Assembly: GCA_012515235.1 (NCBI GenBank)
Contig: JAAYYU010000277.1
Coordinates: 1 to 44,463, forward strand
Direction: 5' to 3'
Length of the DNA: 44,463 bases
Source of the DNA: Candidatus Anammoximicrobium sp.
GTDB taxonomy: Bacteria; Planctomycetota; Planctomycetia; Pirellulales; Pirellulaceae
Under the pieces are notes generated by a model. It was given only the letters and a program-made list of their open reading frames with translations, was not told the origin of the DNA and did no database searches. The translations under genes were made by a program, and so were the position numbers. Positions 1 through 12,000 of this stretch are shown in pieces. Every line of letters begins with the position of its first letter. Position 1 is the stretch's first letter.

Positions 1-3000
1 GGTCACACTCAGTGTCGTTCCGCCGTCGGCCGTGGCCGCCTGGACTTGGATCTCGCCGTCTTTGACAATGACCGGATAGTCCTCCACTTCACCATCCAGA
101 GCCAGGCCGTTGTAGGATAATCCGCCAGCGGTGCTGAAGCGGAAGCGGGCGAATGTCGGCGCGGTGGGCTTGGTAGCCTTGGCCGACTCCGGAACCGCGA
201 TCGCCAAATCATTGGCGCCCGCGGCCAGCAAGCGATCCGTGAACACCTGCTCGTCCGCATCCGCCCAGTCGCCGTCGCCGTTCCAGTCGATCCAGGCGTC
301 GAGCAAGCCCGACGCTGACGCGTTGACGGTCAACTCCGCGACCGATCCGCGAATCAAGGGCGTCAAGAACACGACCCCGTCCTCGTCATCTCCCCCCGCA
401 TCCGTATCATCTCCATCCGCCCCCGCCGTCGGCTGGCCGTCCGCATCCGCATCGACGTTTGTGCCGAGATAGATGCCGCCCGTAATCACATGGGCGGCCC
501 CGTCGCTGGCCAACCACGTGGCGTAGTCGGCGGGGTTGAGCGCATCATCGGGGGCGTCGCCACAATCCACGGGTGACTGAATGACCTGGAGGGATTCGCT
601 GCCCGCCACGTAACCGGGAGCTTGGGCGGTGATCGCGACGATTTGAGCCCCATCCACCAGCAAGTCGTCCACGACGGTGACGGAAAACGTGACCGTCGCG
701 ACGTTGGCTGGGATCACCACAAACTCCGAAACGGTGGCCTCGCTCATATCGCTGCTAGTCAGCCAGACGGTCAGCGGTTGGCCGATGTCCGTGTTGTGGC
801 GGGTGACAGAGGCCGTCGTACTCCCAGCGGATTCGCTGATTTCTGCGACTGCGATCGTCACCGTCAGCGACTCGTGGTCCAGCACGGTCACCGTGTCGCT
901 GTGGGCGGCATAGCCCGCTGCGGAGGCCCTGATCGACACCAGTTGCGCGCCGTCCAGCCATGCATCGTCGTTGGCGGTGACGGTAAACGAAATCGACGGC
1001 GCGTTGGCCGGAATGACCACTTCCGGGGGAACGGACGCTTCCGTCGGATCGCTGCTGACGAGTGCGACGACCAGCGGTTGGGCGATGTCGGTGCTGTCTC
1101 GAAACACGGTGGCCGTGGCAGCGCCTCCCGACTCGCTGATCGCGTCGGCCACGATGTCGACCGTGAGCGTTTCGTAGTCCATGACGGCCAAGACGTCATC
1201 GGCACCGACGTATCCGGGGGCCGTGGCGGAAACCGTCACCTCCTGGAGGCCGTCCAGCAGGGAGTCGTCGACTGCGGCCAAGTACACGCCGACGGTCTGG
1301 TAACCGGCCGGAAGCCAAACGAAGGGCTGAATGACGGCTTCGCTTGGATCGCTCGTCGCCAGGTCGACCCGCAGGGACTGGTCCAAGTCGCCGACGTTGC
1401 TGCGCGTGATCCACACCACAACCGCCCTCTGATCCAGGCTCTCAGCCACGGTCGGACGGTCGACTGCGACGGTTAACGTCTCGTGATCCAGCACGTCCAA
1501 CCCTGCGCTAGCCAGCGGATAACCGTCGGCCGTGGCTGTCACCGTGACGGCTTGCGTCCCGTCGAGCAAGGCATCGTCGACGGCATCCACATAAAACGAC
1601 ACGGCCGCCTGGCCCGCGGGGATCGTGATTTCCGCCGGCACGGCGAGTTCCGTAGGATCGGTGCTGACCAGTCGCACTACCTGCGGGTCACCGAAATCCC
1701 CGCCGTAGCGCGTGACCGTGGCCGTCGTCCGGTCGCCGTTTTCCTGGAGGGTGGCGCGCTCGAACGCCAGACCCAACTGCCGATTGATCGCCAGATTGTC
1801 GACGCCCGGAGACGCAATCACGGGATCAGATGTCTGCCACACCACGGTGCGGATCGGCCCGACATCTGTCAGCACCAGCGTGCCCTTGAACACGCTGACA
1901 CCGGCCGCTGACGTCACGGAAGCCAGTTCGCCGCCGTCCGCGTCCAGCGCGGTCATCGTCACCGAGTAACCGCTGGCCGCATACACGTCCGCACTGACCG
2001 TGCTAACCGGCCCCGTAAAGCGCGCGGCAACGTTGAAAGGCTGCTCCGGCGTGCGGGAATAGTCCTGGGCCAGGAGCGTCGCAGACGAACCGCTGAAGTC
2101 CCCAAACGTGGGAGAGGTGGGGTCCTGCGGCAACAGGCTCCCGAAGGTCACGCCGTAGCCGGCATAGACGTCGCCGATCGGTGTCCCTGCGACCGGCGAC
2201 GAACCATCGGGCAACAAGTCGAAGGTGATCAGCACAGGGGCGGGAGGATCATCCACGGGCACCACGGTCAGTGTCACCGTAGCGGGATTGGAATCCAGTT
2301 CGCCGTCATTGGCTTGGTACGTGAACTGGTCGGCGCCGTTGTAATTGACGTTCGGCAGGTACTGGAACGAACCGTTGGCCTGTAGTATCAAAGTGCCGTG
2401 AAGCGGACCGTCCACCAGGACCACGGAGAGCGGTTGACCGTCAGGCTCGACGTCATTGGCCAGCACCCCCGGCGCTGGGACGGTGAGGATACCGTCCTCG
2501 TACACACTGTAGGCGTCCGCGATGGCCGTTGGGGGGCGGTTGGTCCGTCGGTTGCCGAAATCCTTGCCGACCAGCAACTGGTCTTCGCCGAGCGTGAGGG
2601 AGTACCATCCCGCCGCCGGTGCCGTCCGCTGCCACTCGGAAGGAACTACTTCGCCGACTTGGTACGTCCCCGCGGCCAGTCCCGTGAGCGCATACGTGCC
2701 AGTCGGCCCGGTCAGCGTGCTGACTTCCGCGGCGTCCCAAGCCTGATTCCCGTTGGCGTCCACGTACACCCGCCAGCCGCTGAGCCCCGGCTCCCCGCCG
2801 TCCCATGCGCCGTCGCCGTCCTGGTCGTCCCACACACTGCCGCGGATCTCGCCGCCTACCGTGCGGTGGGCGCTCGCCAAATCCTCCGGATAGTTGAACC
2901 CGCTGGCGAACAGCGCCGCTTGACCGGTGGTGAGATCGACGCTGTACATCATACCTGAGTGGTTGACCGTCACGTAGGCCGTCTCGCCCTCCACCGTGAT

Positions 3001-6000
3001 GCCCGTCAGGTTGCCCGCGGGCAGCGTGGCGACCACCGTCGCCGCGCCGGATTCGGTGAAGGAAAGGATCTGTGTGCTTTGGCAGACGTAGTACTTTCCG
3101 AAAGCGTAGTCGATAGCGCCCAGCCGGCCCGGCCAACTCGACAAGTCTTTGAAAAGCGAAACATCGTAGGTATCGAGGTCGATGGCCAGCACGTGATGGT
3201 CGCCATCTTCGGAGACGATCAGCCGGTTACCAACTTGAATGCCGTAGACGTTTTGCAGATGGTCGTCTCCCTCGGGCTTCAGCTTGGCAGTGTGCAGCAC
3301 GGTACCGTTGACATCGAGGAAGTAGACTTCGTCCCCCCAATTGTTCAGCAAGGCGAAGCGGCCGTCTTCCAGGGCCGTGAACCCGATGAAGTACAGGCCC
3401 GTCGGCACGGGCGTGCGGCTCTGCTCGTGGCCGTCGAGGTCGAAGGCCGCGATCACCCGATCGCCGGACAGATAGGCGTATAACCGATCGTCGCGGACCT
3501 CGACGCCCGGCGTGCTGCTGGTCCCGCTGACCAGCACCTGATGGGTGCCGTCCCAACGCACGGACTCCAGCCCGTCGCGGGTGCTCACGAACCACTTCGC
3601 CGTATCGACCAACCGTTGGTTGCCGAAGTCCTTGCCGGCGACCACTTCGGTGTCGCTGAGCGTCACCGTGTACGTACCGCCGGGCGGCGCGGTCTGACGC
3701 CAAGCATCCGCGGCAAATTCAGCGACCCGATAAGTACCCGACGCCAAGCCCGTGAAGGCGTACTTTCCAGTCGCCCCGGCGATTGTGATTGCTTCCCCAG
3801 CGTCCGGGACACCATTCGCGTTGACGTCCAGATACAAGGGCCACCCCAGTCCCGCTTCGCCGCTGTCCCACAGGCCGTCACCGTCCTGATCGTGCCAAAC
3901 GCTGCCGCGGATCTCGCCGCCGACCGTACGGCTGGCGCTCTCCAGATCCACCGGGTAGTCCAGATTGCTGGCGAACACCGCGGCTTGGCCCGTGCTCAGG
4001 TCCATGCGGTAGATGGCGTCGGCAAAGTTGACCGTCACATACGCGAAGGCCCCCTCCACAGAAATACTACGAATGTGATACACCGGCAACGTGCCCACGC
4101 TGGTGACCTCGCCGCCCTCCGTGAAAGACAGGACGCGGTCGCTCAAGCACACGTAGTACTTGCCAAAGGCGTAGTCAATCGTGCGCAGCCAGCCCGACCA
4201 GGCGCTGAGGTCCTTCATCAGCGATACGGTGTACGTGTCCAGGTCGATCGCCAAGACGTGATAATCCCCGTCCTCGGCAACGATTAGCCGGTTGCCGACT
4301 TGCACGGCGTCGACGTCCTGCCACTTGCCGTCCGGTTCGGCTTTCAGCTTGGCGGTCTGCAGTAGCGAGCCGGAGGGATTGAGAAAATAGACCTCGTCGT
4401 TCGCCTGACTGAGCAGTGCGAAGCGTCCGTCTTCCAGGGCGGTGAAACGGAGGAAAGACAGCCCCGTCGGCACGGGGGTCCAACTGACCGCGTTGCCACT
4501 TGCGTCACGGCCGACGATCTCGCGGGTGCTCGATTGGTACACATGCACCCGATCGCCGCGAACCTCGACCCCCGCCTCCCGATCAACGTCACTGGTCACT
4601 ACTGCGTGCGTGCCGTCCGAATACACGACTTCGAGGCCCGCATTCGTGGTCACGTAGAACTCGGGCGTGGCGGCCGTCTGCTGGTTGCCAAAATCCTTGC
4701 CCGTCACGATTTGCCCCGGCGTCACCGTGACCGTGTGGTAGCCGGGCGCTGCGGGCGCGGTCTGCTGCCAGCCGGAGGGCAAGACTTCCGCTACCCGGTA
4801 CGTCCCAGCCGCCACGCTGGTGAATGCGTAATTCCCGCTGCTGTCCGTCAACTGGGACGGCTCCGTGCTCTCCCATTGGCCGTTTTGGTTGGCGTCCAGG
4901 TATACGCGCCAGTCGGCCAGCCCCGCTTCGCCGCCGTCCTTCACGGTGTCGCCGTCGACGTCGTTCCAGACGCTGCCCCGGATGGCCCCCTGGCTGTCCG
5001 GCAAGGTTCCCAAGAAAACCTCGATGTGGCCGTCGTAGTCCCCCGCCACAACGTCCAGCACGCCATCGTTGTTCCAGTCAACGGCGGAGAAATTCCCGAC
5101 GCCATCGCCGCCGTAGAGTGTGAGCGGCTCACCGCTGTCTAACAGGATGGCCTGTGGCGAGTCCAAAACGGGAGCGCCATCCGTGCCGATGTTCCGACAC
5201 CAGACAAAGCCATCGCTCCGCCGCAGCAGGAGGTCCTTTTTCCCGTCCCGATCCCAGTCGGCGACGACCGGAGCGTTGGCGTAGGTCTCGTGGATCGTCT
5301 GACCGCCGGCCGACAGTTTCTGCCCCTGCGGAAAAGACGGACTATCCAAGGTGCCGTCATTGAGCGACAGAAAGACGTAGGCGTGATCCATCGAGCCCTC
5401 GACGTTCCACAAGAGGTCGGGGAGTCCGTCGTTGTTCCAATCCTTGACGCACAGCGGACCGCCGAGATCGCTCCCATCACGAGTCTTGACGGGCGTACCG
5501 TTGCTGAACCGAGGCTCTGCCGCCGTGCCTTCATTGAGATAGACGAACAACCCGTAGAGTTGACCCATCAGCAGATCCTGCAGACCGTCATGATTCCAAT
5601 CGGTCAACGCGGGCTCGGCGTTCACAACTCCCGAGATGTCCCCCGCCGCATCCTGGACACGGAACGGCGATGTCAACTGCGGCGCGGCGTCCGTTCCTAC
5701 GTTTAGATAGACAAAAACGTAGGCATTGGGCGAGTAGTTGCCGGCGATCACGTCTTTCCGTCCGTCCACGTTCCAATCGCCGACAAACACCGCGGGCGCG
5801 ATGCCGTAAACGTCCAAGTCGCCGCCGCCCTGCTGCAGGCGGCCCGCCGGATGGACGCGCGGGACGCCGCTCTCGGCCCGGTTTCCGAAGCGGATGTTGC
5901 TTACCGCTTCGCCCGGAGCGACCGTCACCCCGTGGTAGCCCGGAGCGCTGGGGAACGTTTGCCGCCAGCCGGCTTGGACGACGTGCGCGATCCGGTATGT

Positions 6001-9000
6001 CCCCACGCCCAAGCCGGTGAACGCATAGTCTCCCGTGGCATCGGTCGTCTGCACGGGCTCGCCAGCCTCCCACTGGCCATTCTGATTCTGGTCGATGTAC
6101 ACGCGCCAGTTGCTCAAGCCCGGCTCCGCCGCCTGCGGGACTCCGTCGCCGTCCAGGTCGTTCCAGACCGTGCCGCCGATTTGGGCGGGTTGCCAGTTGC
6201 CGAAGTTGATGTTGCTCAGCACCTGTCCAGCGGACACCGTCAGCGTGTGATGGCCGGGCACGGCCGGGAACCGCTGCTGCCAGCCCGCCTGCGGCACTTC
6301 TGCGACGCGGTAGCTTCCGGGCACCAGTTGCGCAAAGGCATAGTTGCCGCCGCTGTCGGTCACCTGCACGGACTCGCCCGTATCCCACTGGCCGTTCTGA
6401 TTGCCGTCCAGGTAGATCTGCCAACCGGCCAGACCGGGCTCGCCAGCGTCCCGTGCGCCATCGCCGTCCAGGTCGTTCCATTTCGTCCCACGGATCTCCG
6501 CCGGTTGCCAGTTGCCAAAGTCGATGTTGTCCACGATTTGGCCGATCGCGAAGGTAACCGTGTGGAATCCCGGCGACGCGGGATGGCTTTGCAGCCAGCC
6601 GGTCTGCGGGACCTCCGCCACGCGGTAGGTGCCCGCCACCAGTTCGGTGAAGCTGTACTGGCCATTGGTGTCGGTGAGCTGCGAGGGGTCGTCGGCGTCC
6701 CATTGCCCGTTCTGATTGCGATCCAGATAGACGCGCCAACCCGCCGAGCCGGGTTCGCCGCTGTCCTTCACACGGTCGGCGTCCCGGTCGTTCCAGACCA
6801 GGCCCCGGAGCTGGCTCGGCTGCCAGTTGCCGAAATCGACACCCGTGACGACCTGGCCGGCAACCAGGGTGACGGAGTGGTAGCCGGGCGAGGCGGGGGC
6901 CGTCTGCCGCCAACCGGTCTGCACGACTTCGGCCACCCGATACACGCCCGGCGGCAGGCCGGCAAACGTGTAATCGCCGCTGGCCGTGGTCGTCTGCGAC
7001 GGTTCCCCGGTGTCCCATTGCCCGTTCTGGTTGCCATCGACGTAGACTCGCCAATTCGCCAACCCCGCCTCGCCGCTATCCTTCACGCCGTCGGCATCGC
7101 TGTCCTGCCAGACCGTGCCCTGTATCCCAGCGGAGGCCCGGTTGCCGAAGTCGATGGCGGGCACCGTCTGACCGGCGGCCAGGGTCACCGTGTGGTAACC
7201 CGGCGCCGGCGGGTACGTCCGTTGCCAAGTCGATTGCACGACCTCTGCCACGCGATAGGTCCCGGCATGCAGGCCAACAAACGCATAGTTGCCGCTGGCA
7301 TCGGTCACTTGGGAGGATTCGCCCGTGTCCCACTGGCCGTTCAAATTGCCGTCCAGGTAGATGCGCCAGTTCGACAGGCCCGGCTCGCCGCTGTCGCGAA
7401 CGCCGTCGCCGTCCTGATCCTGCCACGCCGAGCCGCGGATTTGGCCCAGTTGCCACTGGCCGAAGTTGAGGTTTTCCACGACCTGCCCGACACTGAGCGT
7501 GACGGTGTGATATCCGGGCGCCGGCGGAAAGGTCTGCTGCCAGCCGTCCGTCTCGGCCATGACCACGCGATAGCTGCCCGCCAGCAGGCCGGTAAAGGCG
7601 TAGGCGCCGTCGGCGTCGCTCAGCTGCGCCGGCTCGCCTGCGTCCCACTGGCCGTTCTGGTTTTCATCCACATAGATGCGCCGGCTGGCGACTCCCGCTT
7701 CGCCGCCATCGCGGACGGCGTCTCCGTCCTTGTCGTTCCAGGTGATCCCACGGATCTGCCCTGCTTGCGCGGACCGGTTGCCGAAGTCTTTGCCGGTGAC
7801 CACCTGCCCCGGCTGCAGCACGACCGTGTGCGTCCCCGGCACGCCGGCCGCCACTTGGAACGGTGTCTCCGGATCGCCAAAAAGCATCACCTCAAAGTTG
7901 ATCCAGCGGTCGGTGCCGGTGCTTTCCACACGAAACAGGTTGTCGAGCTTGGAATCGTGATTCGCCTGGCCGAGGTGCATCAGGTCCTCGTTGAAGACCG
8001 CATCCCAGAACTCGTAGTCCCAATGGTGACTGGCACCGGGAACGTTTCCCGGCTGGTACCATCCGTACCGCGTGTTCATGATCACCGCAAAGGCGCCGGT
8101 GGAGTTGACCACGTGTCGCTCGGCGATCGATTCGGTCAAGTCGAAGGCGCCGGAGTAGCAACCTTGCGAGTACATGAAGTAAGGAAAACTGTTCGTCAGC
8201 CCATTGACGTCGGAGATGTTCAGCCGGGCGTTGCTGGTCTGGTTGGCGTGCCCCAGGTGGTTGACGATGTGGGGGCTGGCGTTCAGATCCGCAATGAGTT
8301 GCGACTTGGTCCACGTGCTGCTGGCTGTGTCGTAGCGCTCGGTGAGTGCCCAGTCATCCGGCAAAATGTCGTCGCGGATAGGGATTTTCGAGTAGCTGCC
8401 CCACGTCGGCCGGTTGTCCAGTTTTTCGCCGAGCCAGAGCGCTTGCGCCGCGTGCGGATGCACCTGGGTTTCATATTGGATGGTCTTGTTGACGAAATTC
8501 GCCGCCTCGGTCAAATCCCCGACCGGGGCCCGGCCGACGTACAACTCGGCGGCCAGGTCGACGTCGTGCCCCCCCGGACCGTCGTTGCTTTCGCCCCACA
8601 GGTTGTCGCCGTCCCCGTTCCAGCTACCGTCGAGACAGACATAGTACAGATCGGTAGGCAGGTTGTTGTCGACCGTGGTGTAATAGGATGCGTACACGCC
8701 TCGCGCCGGAACCACCCCGGAGTCACCGCCCAGCAGCAGCCAGCGGATGTTCCAAGTGGCGTAGGCATCGGCTACGAACTCCCGGATCTTGTCGGCCAAA
8801 TCGTGTGTCTCGGTCCCGGCATATTGGCTGGCGATGTACTCGGTCGTCACGATGTCGGCGGTCACGCCGCGGCGGACCTTCTGGGCGACCAGCGGCTCGA
8901 AGGCGGGCGCCAAGGCCTCGGTCGTGACCACGACATACTGGAACGGGCCATCGGCTGGCAGCAGCGTACTGGGAGTGCCCGCGCCCGCTTCGTACCCGGC

Positions 9001-12000
9001 CACGCCGTTGGGGTTGTCCACCAGGCCCATCACGGCCGCGGCGTCTTCGGGGTCGTCGCGCAGCAACGGCGAGACGGAGCCCCCGTCGGCGCCCTCGGTC
9101 GTGACCCGCACGGACACCTGGGGATGGAAGATGACGGTCCCCGTCGGCTGATCGTAGCGGATCGGGAACACACGCAGCATGCCCAGATCGTAGCCATACA
9201 AGGTCTGGTGGGAGAAGGCGACCATGTCCGCGGTGGTGAGCGAAGACGTCGCGGTCGCGCCGCCGGCAGCGTCCGGCAAATCATCGCCGGTCAAGGGCTC
9301 GCCCACCACGAGGTCCACTTCGGTGGCCAAGACGATTCCCGGCCCCGGGTCCACTTCCACGGACACGATCCGACTGCCCTGCGGCAAGAGGATCGGGGAA
9401 TTGCGCACCGGCACAATTGGATCGCCTTCCGACACCCACAGTTGCTCGCCGGACAGGGACAGCGCCGTGCCGCTACCGGCCACTTCCAGCGTCGGGATGT
9501 CGGGAAAGGTGTATTCCAGCCACGTGCTCTGCGCGCTCGGCACGCCGGGATCGTCGGCTAGCCAGCCCGTCCAGGCGAACCGTTCCACGCTGGCCGCACC
9601 GCCCGTCCCGGTCGCCGGAAACGTCTGCTGCCAACCCGGTGTCGGCACCTCGCCCAGGGTGTACGAGCCGGCAGCCAGCCGGGTGAACGCATAGTTCCCG
9701 TCCGCATCCGTGAGTTGGAACGGTTCCGCCGCGTCCCACTGCCCGCTGCGGTTGGTGTCGAGATAGATCTTCCAGTTCGCCAGGCCCGGCTCGCCGGCAT
9801 CGTGAAGTCCGTCCCCATCCAAGTCGTTCCATTTGGCGCCGCGAATTTCACCCGGCTGCCAGCCGCCGAAGTTCATGCCGGGCACAACCTGACCGGCGGC
9901 GAGCGTCACGGTGTGATAGCCGGGGGCGGCGGGAAAGGTCCGCTGCCAGCCCGACTGCGGGACCTCCGCCAGTTGATAGCTGCCGGCCGCCAAACCGCTG
10001 AGGACGTAATCGCCGTTAGCGTCCGTCAGCTGCGCCGGCTCAGCCTCGTCCCGTTGGCCATCCTGATCCAGATCGACATAGATTTGCCAACCGGCCAGGC
10101 CGGGCTCCCCGGCTTCCTTCACGCCGTCGCCGTCCAAATCGTTCCACTTGGTTCCCCGAATCTCTCCAGCCTGCAAGGGCCAATTGCCGAAGTCCTTGCC
10201 AGTCACGACCTGTCCCGCGGCAAGCGTGACCGTGTGGGTCCCGGGCAAGTCGGTGGCGGTCTGCAGGGACGTCTCCGGATCGCCAAACAAGGTCAGTTCC
10301 AGATGGATCCAGCGCGACGTCCCCGACGTCCCCACCCGAAACAGGTTGTCGGCTTTGGAATCGTGATTTGCCTGGCCGAGATGGCCGAGCTGTTCGTTGA
10401 ACATCGCGTCCCAGAACTCGTAGTCCCAGTGGTGACTGGCGCCGGGAGTATTGCCTGGGACGTACCAGCCGTAGCGGGTGTTCATGATCACCGCGAAGGC
10501 TCCGTTACGGCTCACAACGTGCCGTTCCGCGATCGTGTCCGTCAGGTCGAAGGCGCCGGAATAGCAGCCCTGCGAGTACATAAAGTACGGAAACGCGTTT
10601 GTCAGCCCGTCCACGTCACTGAGACTCAGGCGAGCGTTATAGGTCTCGTTGGCGTGCCCAAGGTGGTTGACGATGTGCGGACTGGCATTGAGATCCGCAA
10701 GGAATTGCGATCTGGTCCAGTCTTCCAGAACCGAGTCGTACCGCTCCGTGACGGCCCAGTCATCCGGCAACGCGTCCTCGCGGATGGGAAACTTCGAATA
10801 ACTGCCCCAGGTAGGCCGGTTATCCAGTTGTTCGCCCAGCCAAACGGCGCGGGTAGCGTTGGGGTGCGCCGTCGTTTCGTATTCGACGGTCTTGCTCACG
10901 AAGTAACTGGCTTCGCTCACATTGCTGACAGGGGCGCGGCCCACGTAAACTTCCGCCGCCAGATCGACATCGCCATTGCCGGCGCCGTCGTTGGCTTCCC
11001 CCCAGACTCCGTCGCCGTCACCATTCCAAGTCCCGTCCAGGCAGACAAAGTACAGATCGGTAGCCAGACCGTCGTCCGTACTGCCATTGCTTGTGACTAC
11101 GCGCGTCGGGACTACGTCCGCGTCTCCGCCCAGCAACAGCCAGCGGGTATTCCAGTGGCTGTAGGCATCGGCCGTGAATTGCCGGACCTTGTCGGCCAGA
11201 TCATGGTTCTCGGTGCCCGTGTAGTTGCTATTGATGTACTCCGTGGTCACGACCGTCGCGGTAACCCCGCGATGGACCTTCTGCCCGACCAGCGGCTGGA
11301 AGGCGGCCGCGAGCGCATTGGGGGTCACAATCACGTACGTAAACGGTCCTCCCGGCGGCAATTGACTTGGCGCCTGGTCCGTGGTCTTCCGATAACTGGC
11401 CACGGTCGTCGGATTGTCGACGAAGTCGGCCACGCTCTCCGCGTCCAGAGCATCCCCGCGGAACAGCGGTAACGCGGCTGCCTGACCGTCCTGGACCGTC
11501 ACGCGGACCGAGACCTGGGAATGGTACGTCACCGTCCCGGTCGCCAAATCGTAGCGAAGGGGAAACACCCGCAAGATGCCCAGGCTGTAACCGTTCAAGG
11601 TCTGATTCGAGAACCGCACCATGTCGGCTGTCGTAATGGAGGCGCCGGCCGTCGTCGGCGAACCCGAACCGTCACCAGCCAGCGTCGGGGAGGGATCGGC
11701 GACCAGCAGTTCAAGCCCCGTGCCAATCACCGTACCCGGCCCTGGGTCCACATCTACCGAGACGACCGAAGTGCCTTGTGGCAAGACGATGGCGGATCCG
11801 CGCACCGGAATGATCGGCTCATAATCGGCGGCCCACGTCTCTTCGCCCTCCAGCGAAATACGGGCAGCTCCGTCAATCAGATCGATTTCCGGGGTTCCGG
11901 AGAACAGATAATCCAAGGTCGCCGTCTGCTGGTCCGGGGCGGACAAGTTCTCGACCGCCCAGCCGGTCCAGGAGAATCGCGAATCCGTCGGTGAGCTGGC

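Noticed and set aside
5851..11472. Plus-strand frames of 1,236 and 585 codons inside the giant gene
   Set aside because: They mirror the repeated SdrD-B and C25 coding sequence on the opposite strand; repeats there make long antisense frames. No start signal or protein-like composition.
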